Source: Epinephelus fuscoguttatus (Eukaryota; Chordata; Actinopteri; Perciformes; Serranidae). From it: 64,000 nucleotides of DNA. Shown piece by piece: positions 1-9,551 of the stretch. The position numbers were made by a program, and so were the translations under genes. How positions within the stretch are numbered: position 1 is the stretch's first letter; each line of letters opens with the position of its first letter. Location: NCBI RefSeq assembly GCF_011397635.1, contig NC_064753.1, forward strand, positions 36,294,322 through 36,358,321, in the 5' to 3' direction. Under the pieces are notes generated by a model. The model was not told the origin of the DNA and did no database searches. It saw only the letters and a list, made by a program, of their open reading frames with translations.

Positions 1-551
1 TTGCTCAACACACATTTATACTCAAGGAACGGATGGATGTTGAAGTCCAAAAACATGCTGTCTTGGTATTTAATAAGATAACACAACAAGATAAGTAACC
101 ACAACATCAGGTCTGTTGGTAAAACCTAGAATAAGAATTCACAGATCTAAACCAAAGTCATTAATCACTCTGTGACATGCACTGTTTTGCTCCGCAGTGG
201 AAACCAGACTTTTCATAACCTCAGTGTCCCTCCTCTGAGAATTAACGTTTATTATAGCCAACCTTCTCATGGCCATGTAAGGTCGTACACGGAGCAGGAA
301 GATACCACCCACTCAATGTCAAAGACCTCTTGACTCAAGTGTTGTTTGCATTCCCTGATATGTTGACAGGAAAGACATGCGATACTTGTCTTAATGCTTG
401 TAGGACTGATGTTTTGAAAGTTTCGACTAATTCCTCCACTGATGGGACTCTGATAACTTCATGAACTCTGACTCTCTGATTCTCTGTAATCCTTTATGCC
501 TCACTTATGATTTTCATCTCTCCTTCTCTTTTACTTCTACCTGCCCTTCAG
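1..551. other. gas6 intron, left edge of window
   Basis: This is intron sequence before the first visible gas6 exon; the acceptor AG is at 550-551. I found no EGF-type cysteine pattern or other exon in it and no recognisable repeat. Confidence 0.6.
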
Positions 552-3500
552 ATGTGGATGAGTGTGAGGCACGTGTGTGTGCAGAGGAGTGTCTGAACAC
601 TCCTGGGAGTTTCCGTTGCTTCTGTGATGGTCGTCAGGGCATGAAGCTGGGCCAGGACCTCAGGAGCTGTAAGGTGAAATACATAAACTGTGGCAAAAAT
701 ATTAACTCTCACCTTTGTTGTTAAATGTAAACTACATTCTTGATTAGTTAAACCATTTCAGATGAGTCAAGCTTTAAACACCCAAATGGTTCTAATAAAG
801 GGGCAGCGTGCATTATCTCAAGTTTTCTTTTTGTGTTTGCATAGTCGATAACTCCCTGTATGTCGCCGTCTCTGAAGAGGAACTCTCGCTCCCTCTACCT
901 GGGCCGCATGTTCAGCGGCGTGCCGGTGGTGAGGCTGCGTTTCCGCCGGAGGATTCAAACTGGGTGAGAGACTTGTGTTTTGATGCTCAACTCTCTCAGC
1001 TATTGTCTCCTAACAAAAAGATCACACCCTTTCTACATTTATACTCAACCATACAAGGCAGATAAATTATTAAATGGATCAATCACAACTCTTCAAATCC
1101 GCTGGCTGGTTCTGTTAAGACTGTTTGAGTTTCACTTATAGATGAGAAGACTTGTTTAAGTAAGTATTAAATTTTACTCTGGCACCAGACTATCCCAGTG
1201 CAGCCTGAGGAACTGCATGGAATTTAAGAAAAACTAAAATAATTTAGTTTTTACAAGCAATGAGCAGAAGCATAATACAGGCTTGTGGTTTTAATCAAAA
1301 CCTGTTTCAGATTCTTTTTCACATTTTTTTATTAAAATAATACAGCAGGCTGAACGGTCCCTTTGTTTGATAATTTGTAAAAGTGTTTTCTTGTTACCAT
1401 ACATAGTCACTCTGTAAAGTTGTGGAAGCTAATTCTAAAAAATGTAAAATATTAGCTGGGAAAACACCGCCCTCTGTTTGAGTGCCAAGTGGAGAGCAGA
1501 TAAAATTATTTTGGTCGTTCAAAGGAATTGTTTTTCTTCCTGCTCTTTTTCCTGTATTTTGTTTTTATTCACAATTATCTTCATCCTAAAACATACTTAT
1601 TAAAATGCACACTCTGTCACTGCTCCCCACCCCCCAGCTTTTCTGCAGAGTTTGACTTCCGCACCTACGACCCCGAGGGGGTGATCTTCTTCGCCGGAGG
1701 TCACCTAAACAGCTCCTGGATCGTGCTGGCAATGCATCATGGGAAGCTGGAGCTGCAGCTGAAGTACGGCACAGTCAGCAGGGTCACCAGCAGCGGACCC
1801 ATCGTCAATGACGGCCAGTGGAGAAAGGTTGGAGGATTTTGTCATGAACAGTGATACACTGATTTCCATTAGCTTCATCAGCTGATTGAACGCTCCTTAA
1901 ATGTCTTGTTTTCTTCTCAGATCTCAGTGGAGGAGCAGGGGCGGAGTCTAGTGATTAAGATTGACAGGGAGGCCGTCATGAAGATCGCTGTAAATGGAGA
2001 TCTGTTTACGTTAAAGAAGGGCATGCATGAACTCAACCTCACCGTGGGAGGAGTCCCTTTCAAAGAGGACGGCCTCATCAATCAGGTGTTTATTTGCATA
2101 TGTTTATGTTTTTTTATGCCTCTGCGACGGCGACAACCGAGTCTGGAGGTGTTGTGTTTTGGGTTTTTTTGTCTGTCTGTCCCATTCTTGTAAAAGCAAT
2201 ATCTCAAGAGTGCCTAGAGGGAATTACCTCAAACTTTGCACAAACATTCACCTTGACTCAAAGATGAACTATTAGATTTTGGTGGTCAAAGTTCATAGGT
2301 CAAGGTCAGTGTGACCTCTCATCCATCCTGTTCTTGTGAAAGTGATATTTCCGAAACGCCTGGAGCAAATTTCTTTAAACTTGGCAAAAACATTCACTTG
2401 GACTCAATGATGAGTTGATTTGAATCTGGTGTTTTTGGCCGTAACTAAAGAGTTTTATAAACTATGACAAAAACTAACGATAAAATGATGAAGTGATGAT
2501 GTTTTTTTATCCAAAAGGTCAAAGGTCACTGTGACTAATGTTCTGCAAAAACCCACAGTGTGTGTTTAATCTCCTGCTTCAGTACAGCAGGTTCGGTCCT
2601 GGAGGAGTGATTGAACAGACAGTAAACAATGCTCAGTGATAAAGTTCATGATCAGGACAGACATTGATGTAAACTGTAGTTTGACTAGTTGTTGGAGGCG
2701 TACAACTGTGAGGGGGGGGGGGGGGCTCTAGTAGTGAATATCTACTACAGAAAGAAGTTCCTTACATATTTCTCAACTGGTGCGATTATTATGCAGGTGA
2801 ACCCCCGTCTGGACGGCTGTATGAAGGAGTGGAGGTGGTTGACTGGTGAAGATACGTCCATACAAGAAACCATTCGGTCCAATGACAACATGCAGTGTTT
2901 CAGCACCGAAGACCCTGGAGCATATTACCCCGGCACAGGCTTCGCCCTCTTCAACATCAGCTATGGTACAGTGTGTGCATGTGTGGGAGTGTTTTGCATT
3001 TCATGCCTGGGAATTGCACATCTTCTTCCTGAAGTAGTTAATCACAGTTTAATTTGTTTGGATGAATGTCAGTTAGCTCTTGTCATCGCCCACTCTTTTG
3101 TCAACAGTTTGCCTCATTTTGTTTGTCAATAAAGTTCATGACCTGCTGTTTTCTCACTTCGTGTTATCACCACTTCAGAATTGCAGAACCTGAGCGTACA
3201 GTTGATCCTGCGTCCCACCTCTGCAATCGGTGTGCTGTTTGCACTTGTTCACCAGGACAGAGTCCCTCTCTCCATCACTCTGGCCGACTATCATCCCGGC
3301 ATGGATGAATGGAGAGATGTAAGTACTTGATAAAGCTCAGTCTGTATATGTTTTTTGCTGTGAGTTTGATCTCAAAACTGACCTTTTGTGTGTCTTCAGT
3401 TTGTTCTGGTATCTATAGGCGATGTCATCATTGCCAGCTCTCCTGCCCCCCTGTGTGATGGTGAGAGTCACGAAATCCAGGTGACGATCTCAGGCAACCA

Positions 3501-5043
3501 GACTCTGCTGCTGGTCGATGGAGAGTCTGGACGTAGTGAAGACACCGAAATTCCTCATGACCTGTTTTCCCAGTCCAGCACCTTTATAGGAGGCCTACCT
3601 GGTGAGGACACACACATTCATATACACATCTAGCCGGATGTTCTACATGCAGTACGTAGGGTTGTATTTGCACAGTATGCAGGAAAAATGCTAGTGGTGA
3701 AGGAACAGTACAGGCATGTAAAGCTGCCAGAGATTACTGTACATTCAGTTGGAAATGAAGGACTAGACCTGTCATGATAATGACGTTATCGCCATATTGT
3801 ACAAATACGCGGATGTGACCTTGACTATTTGCTGACCTTGATATAGCCTGTTGTGTTTGTTTTACATAAAAACGCCACAAACATTTTAGCCAACATGATG
3901 TCAGAATAAACTGCAGGGTTTTCCTGACCATTAACCTCAGCAAGGTTATTCTTCCTCACCATCCTCGCCTTCTCGCGCGCACTTAAAAGGCGATACAGCT
4001 TTGATTACTGGTAGCTGGCAGTGGCAATTTTGCAGTGGGGAAGGCGCCGCTCTGATCAGTCCTGATGAAAATTTGCAGTCTATTAATTTCAAAAAGTTAG
4101 GCAAAGGGCTGCCTAAAGGTTGAAATGTAGCAACTCATACATACCATTTCTGAAGAAAAAGAGTGGCTTGATGGGGTGATAAATGTGTCAGCCCATACGA
4201 TATTGCAGTAGGAAAGATGCGGATAATATTAGGCTTGTATTATCTCAGCCAGTGAATGATGATAAAAGGCGATTCCTGCAAAATTCCGAGTGAGTGGCAG
4301 CTGACTAAGTATTTCCCCAAACTGAAAAAGAACGCATAATAAAGATAGTCTTTTTCACCTTGATGAGAATTGTCATCTATATTTAAGAAAACCTTTAAGT
4401 GTTGGTTAAAGGAACGGTGTGTAGGATTTAGTGGCATCTAGTGGTGAGGTTGCAGAACTGAAACTTCCCTTGTGTGCTAAGCGTGTAGGCGAACTATGGT
4501 GGCTGACGCAATAACTCAAAAGGCCCTATCTGCAGCCAGTGTTTGATTTGTCCATTCTGGGCTACTGTAGAAGCGACATGGTGGACTCTGTGAAAGAGGA
4601 CCCACTCCATATGTAGATATAAATGTCTTATTCTAAGATACAGAAAACACAACCAGTCTTATTTTCAGGTGATTATAAACTAATAAAAACATAGTTATGA
4701 ATGTTATATTTAATATCTGCCAATAGATGCCCTCAAATCCTACACACTGGACCTTCAATGTGTTTGCTGAGACTGACTGATTCAACCCACTGACTAATAC
4801 TGTTTCCATACTCATAGTTAGGTCAACATTCGGACACCCACACAGTCCATCTTTTTTTCTCGTCATCACGTGTTGTCATTTCTTCTCTCAGATGTTCCTC
4901 TGGTGTCCACGCTGGTGTCGGCACCCTACAGCGGCTGCATGGGGGTCAGTATTAATGGACAGTCTCTGGACTTGGACCAGGCCATCCATAAACACAACGA
5001 CATCCGCTCACACTCCTGCCCCCTGCTGGACTCTCACCAGTGA
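552..5043 (+). CDS. gas6: Growth arrest-specific protein 6 (3' part; last EGF module plus LG1-LG2)
   Basis: Eight coding exons are readable: 552-673, 845-963, 1638-1827, 1921-2085, 2797-2965, 3179-3318, 3400-3601 and 4892-5043 (stop TGA 5041-5043). All junctions are GT-AG and phases agree throughout, giving about 419 codons. Exon 1 encodes an EGF-like module ([20 protein letters not shown], then CFCDG). Next is a linker with [10 protein letters not shown], then laminin G-like domains: [20 protein letters not shown] (LG1), [12 protein letters not shown], and the C-terminal [20 protein letters not shown] followed by [12 protein letters not shown] (LG2). The order and motifs match GAS6. Protein S shares the architecture, but the [10 protein letters not shown] and HKHNDIR-HSCP stretches and the neighbouring tmem255b favour gas6. 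GAS6 is a secreted, Gla-domain-containing ligand of TYRO3/AXL/MER; receptor binding is through the LG pair. The Gla domain and earlier EGF modules lie left of the window. No frameshift or premature stop is seen. Confidence 0.93.
2100..2540 (+). repeat. Dispersed teleost repeat with AGGTCA-rich modules
   Basis: This intronic repeat has internally similar blocks of roughly 150-170 bp, each with a phrase like 'tgaaagtgatatttccgaa', 'cattcac-ttggactca' and 'ggtcaaggtca-gtgacc'. A relative in the other orientation lies at about 22950-23300 and a short piece at 51970-52020. It contains a perfect AGGTCA-GTG-TGACCT palindrome (2303-2317) and a perfect DR1, AGGTCA-A-AGGTCA (2516-2528). Confidence 0.6.
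2560..2656 (+). repeat. Near-identical 95-bp unit, copy A (in a gas6 intron)
   Basis: The reverse complement of this segment recurs at 22533-22627 in a tmem255b intron with about three differences in 92 bases. It contains a CAGG-TTCGGT-CCTG mini-hairpin and, read on the minus strand, a CCTGC...GCAGG hairpin followed by ATTAAACACA. The flanks of the two copies do not match. The repeat family is not recognised. Confidence 0.75.
4408..4757. mobile_element. Short inverted-repeat element (MITE-like)
   Basis: It begins near AAGGAACGGTGTGTAGGATT and ends with CCTACACACTGGACCTTC, so its termini are imperfect inverted repeats of about 18 bp. The body includes 'tagtggcatctagtggtgag', a phrase I know from a very common teleost repeat. 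It lies in the last gas6 intron and has no coding capacity. Confidence 0.65.
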
Positions 5044-6939
5044 CCAGCGCACCAGTCTGCCAAAACTGATCCATACGCAGTTCATTGAGGCAATGGGGAT
5101 TATTCCAATATATTTATAAAAGCTTTGACCAGTGGGGAGATGTTATAGATTGGAATGTAAAAAAAGAAAAAAAAAAAAAAGAAGGCTGGATCAGGTGTTG
5201 TGGTTCAGCTGGAGCCTTAGCCCAGGATCACCCTGTCCTTTTACTGTGATGACACTGCTGCCTAGAGGCATCTGCAGGGATTTTCACAGTATTCTGTCAG
5301 TAGTCAGCCAGAGAGCGATGTCCCCAGTACTAGGCAGAAGATACGGGAATAAATGCTGCACAACATTGCCTCAAAAACTGCCCATGTATCACAGCCTTGT
5401 AAGCCCGTAAGAACACGCAGGGCCTTATCTCGATCAATGTCCAGTGGCTGATCTTGGGTCAGCCTACTAAGCCTGGTGTCCTGTGCATAGATGCAGATGT
5501 GACTGGAACTTTGTAGGCAGACTCTTCGCTGCAGCGGTCATGTTGCTTACACCCAGTCCACCTAAGGCCCACGCTCACAGAGCTTGAAATAATCAAGTGC
5601 TCATGTAGAATCCGATGAAAACAACGGGGACCAGATAAATAGTCCTTCATCAGCTACCCCACTCAGAGAAAATGTGTGAATAGGTGCTTAGATCTGCATG
5701 AGTGACTTTAGGGGTTGATTGGGGACTAAATTTGCTCCTAACAAGCTGAATCCCCTCCGTCACCACAGCAGGGGTGGCGTGCTATTAGGCACAACTCTGT
5801 GTTCTGTAGACAACCTTGCACATCGTTGCAGGCAGGAATGGACTGCCTGCGAAGCCATTTTCTTGATTTGTTCTCGACTAAAGCAGCACTCCATGTCTTC
5901 CTGCAACTTTAAAAATCAACCATGTGCCTACAAAGAACAACCAACCCAAACTTCACAACAGCGTCCCTCCAGACAGGTGAATCATTTCACAAAGATGCAG
6001 TACTGTAACACACGAGCAGAGCTAATGCTTCTCTAAATGAAACGTTGTACTCATTGCAGTTAACACACTATGCATTATCCACCTGTGCATTTTGGAGTAT
6101 CTTTTAAAGACCGACACCCTTCTGTCACTTTCACTTCTCGTCTGTCACTATCTTCGTCACAACGGCCCCTTCCTTCCCTCAGAATCACCCACTTACAGTT
6201 AAAACCTGCCATATACCGATCTGAGGATGATACGTTAGTCTCAGAAGCACAGGGAGACAAGAGGGGGCCCTCTCCATGTAGGAGAGAGTGAGCACTGCAT
6301 CAAACGCACCAAACAAGCTACTGAGAGTAAAAAGAGTGCGCTGTAATATACTGAATATGTAAATAATGTGACTGTACAATGCTTTATAGAAGACAGAAAA
6401 CAAAAACACTACCTTACGCTCACTGAGGTTTTCTGCACATTTATGTTGATCCAAAGTCAAACTGTAATCTGAGTCTCTCAGCTTCATCTGCTTCCTTAAA
6501 AAAATGTTTGAGCAACAAATGCGCAGTTATTTTCTTGAAATAGGAATCGTGAGACCGTGAGAGCAATAGCCAGGGATCAAAGTATCGTAACTCTTCAGTT
6601 TTTTTAAAATTTGATTTAATAGGTGCTGAGCAAATCAAAACACAATAAAAACAAAGAATGTCAGGAGCATTGTGACTGAGAATGCCAAAAGGGCTCCAGT
6701 GTTACTTTACTTCCCTCTGTAATGTATCATTTTCTAGTTTTTTGATGAATGAATGCCAGAATATAGAGCTTGACGAGTTATTGTTTTTTTTATTTTTATT
6801 ATGTGTTGTATATTGAACTTGTCTTTAGTTTTCATTTTTCACTTTAACTGCCAGTATGTGTACAATACTGAGAGGAGTCTGCCTTTTGAGTTTTAACTTC
6901 CCTCAACAGTGAAAATCCTATTTAAAAAAAAAAAATAAA
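5044..6939 (+). other. gas6: Probable gas6 3' UTR with polyadenylation signals
   Basis: About 1.9 kb follows the gas6 stop without another coding exon. Candidate poly(A) signals AATAAA lie at 6644-6649 and 6934-6939; the second sits in an A-rich run. An A-rich tract also lies near 5158-5180. Open frames in this stretch have no protein-like composition or conserved motif. Where the transcript really ends is an inference. Confidence 0.5.
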
Positions 6940-7230
6940 AGCAGTTGTATGAACATCATAGAGTAAAATTGTATTTTCAAAAAAATGCATTTGTATCCTG
7001 TGTGGTTACTTAAACCTGTGTGACATGTTGGTTTACCTAATGTGCTAGTCATTTCCTGTTCAGCTTCAGACTGTAGTGAGTGGAGCAAAACAACATGAAT
7101 TCAACTTTTTATTTCTAAGAGGAAGAATTATGTGGTTTCGTCGAAAAGTTACATACATAGTCTTCACTTTAAGGTGAAACAATACAGTGAAAACAGTGGT
7201 AGTAAAAATTGCACTGGTGATATTGAGATT

Positions 7231-8536
7231 TTAAAGGAAAGGTTTGACATCATAGGAAATACTTTCTTGCACAGAGACGAGAAGAGTGATAACCTTCACG
7301 TGTGCACATTAAAGGGTAACTTACTCATTCTTCAGCCTGGACCCTATTTTTCCATATTTTTGTGTTTAAGTGACTGACAGGACCAACAATTTCTAAGATT
7401 GGTCCAGTATTGAGCGAGAGGGCTGCATCCAGCAGCAGCGAAACAGGCAGCAATGTAACATTAATGGGCAATTGTGCACCGTCAATTTACATCCACATAA
7501 AGTGCTAGGTTTCGTCACTTTCCAAGTGTCTGACATCATTATTGAAGCATACCTACAAAGATAGACCCCTTTGTTAAAGAGTAAGATCCTTGGTGTTTAA
7601 CCATAAAAAAGCCCAGAAACCGCTGTCCCCAAACCAACCAGACTTTATTTTAGTAAACCGTAATTTTATTATCATAAAATACACTTAATTCAAAGTCAAA
7701 AGAAACAAAATAAAACTCACAAAAACAGTCTTGGTTTGTCTTTCCACTGTTCCAACAATCACCAGTTTTGGTTTGGTGAAAATAAACCTGTTAATTCACT
7801 CAGATGTTAAAACATGCGGGCTCTATTCACGCTAAAATTACAGTTTATTTACATGGAGTCTGGTGGGTTTGACGATAACAATTTCGGGCCTGTTTCTCGT
7901 TAAATAAAAAGGTCCATGTCTGTAGGGATCCTATCTATAATGTTGTCAGACATGAAGAATAACAATCTGAGCCTGTCAGTAGCAAAAATAAGCACCTTTA
8001 GTGGACGTGAATTGACAGTGCACAAATGCCCCAAGTGGTTGTGGCTTGTGGCACTGTGGCTCGTTTCACGGCTGTTGGCCGCACCCCTCTCGCTCAATAC
8101 TCGATAAGTTTCAAAAAATGTTTTGAGTAATCACTTAGACACAAAAATGTAAGGAAATAGAGTCCAGGTTGAAAAATACTCAAGTTACACTTTAAGTATG
8201 AAGCTACCGCCAGAAGTGGCTAACTGAGCTTAGCGCACAGACTGGAAACGGGAGAAGCAGCTAGCCTGGCTCTCAGTAAAACTGTGAAATGTGTTTTTAC
8301 AATTCGGTATGAGTGCGTATTAAACAAGCAAGATAAAACATGTTAATTAGTGAGCTTTTCATGTATTAAAAAGATTTTCAGCCTAGAGCCAGCTGTTTCC
8401 CCATTTTCATTCTTAATGCTGAGCTAAGCTAACTAGCTGCTGACAGTAGCTTTACATTTACTGTAAATGAGTGGCATTGATGTTCTCATTTAACTCAAGC
8501 AAGCATATTTCCCAAAATGTGAAACTCCTCCTTTAA
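7231..8536. mobile_element. Outer non-autonomous element interrupted by a second element
   Basis: The left end reads TTTAAAGGAAAGGTTTGACA and the right end, reverse-complemented, TTTAAAGGAGGAGTTTCACA, so the termini are imperfect inverted repeats. The left part is 7231-7308 and the right part 8196-8536, separated by the insertion at 7313-8191. The right part carries the 'gctaagctaactagctgctg' and 'aagcatatttcccaaaatgt' phrases shared with copies at 8945-9330, 42690-42975 and 55816-56362. Confidence 0.6.
7313..8191. mobile_element. 879-bp TTAA-flanked inverted-repeat element nested in the element above
   Basis: TTAA occurs directly on both sides (7309-7312 and 8192-8195). The termini are AGGGTAACTT and, reverse-complemented, AGTGTAACTT. 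Similarity continues inward for about 110 bp (shared 'cctggac-ctattt', 'tttttgtgt-taagtga' and 'attgagcgagaggg' phrases). TTAA target duplications are typical of the piggyBac superfamily. No transposase frame is present, so it is non-autonomous. The superfamily assignment is inferred from the target site only. Confidence 0.65.
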
Positions 8537-8944
8537 ATGTGCAATTTCGATGAAGCCCTTACTCCACATGTATGTGTACGCACCATGAATATATGCATTT
8601 CTTAAAGGTGCCTCTTTAATACATTATGTATCTTATAGCAGCTACAGAACCCCATCCCCACAGCAGTTAACATGCGTCATCAATAATATATACAGCATAT
8701 CGACTTTAAAGTGCACATTAAATGATTCACACTAACAGAATGAAACAACAGCAGCATCAGCGTCATTTACTCATTCACATTTCAAGAAAGCCCTTAAAAT
8801 TGCCCGTACGTTAGTTAGTATACAGAGACAATACACAGGAAGACCTTTAACCCAATCTACACAAGTTAGAACAGAAACAACTATTAGATCACAGTAAGTG
8901 TACGACTATACACTTATTCACATGTAATATGTAAGCATCTGAAG

Positions 8945-9330
8945 GCCAGCTCTAGGCTCAAAGAAAGGTTTGACATTTTGGGAAATACGCTCATTTGTGT
9001 ACTTTCTGAGAGTTAAAGTTAAGCTGTAACTTCTTCAAGTCTCTGCCGGTTAACTGGAAACGACCACCAAGAAACAGTCCTGCATATAACCCCATGTTAA
9101 ACGGGGTTTTTTTTTTTTAGTTTTTATACTTCAGTTTTTGTACAGAAAAGATTTAGAGATGCTTGTGGGCAGATTGTTTTCGTTGTACAGAACCAGGCTA
9201 GCTGTTTCCAGTCTTTGTGCTCAGCTAAGTTAGCCAGCATCACAATTATGAGTTAGAGATTTAAGAATGGTATCAATGTTCTTTTTAAAAAGGTGAATAA
9301 GCATATTTCCCAAGCTGTTTCCTTTAATGA
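8945..9330. repeat. Second copy of the 7231-8536 outer repeat family
   Basis: It starts near 'aaagaaaggtttgacatttt' and 'gggaaatacgctcat', and ends with 'aagcatatttcccaagctg' and 'tttcctttaatg'. The internal phrase 'gctagctgtttccagtcttt' matches the other copies. It lies just 3' of tmem255b and may overlap its 3' UTR. Confidence 0.55.
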
Positions 9331-9551
9331 ATACACAAGATAAGTTAAATGATGTCTATAATCACACTGCATTACTATAAATCTGTCTCTCCTCAGTGCC
9401 ACCACATGAAACGTAACATTCCTACCAGTACAGAGTAGCCGTGAAGCTCACTGACTCTTTTCCGTCACCTATGAAATGTATTGTGTTACATTCAGTCTGA
9501 CCAGATCAAGATATTTCTCTTCCAGCATGACCCAGATGTTTGTCCGAGGGC

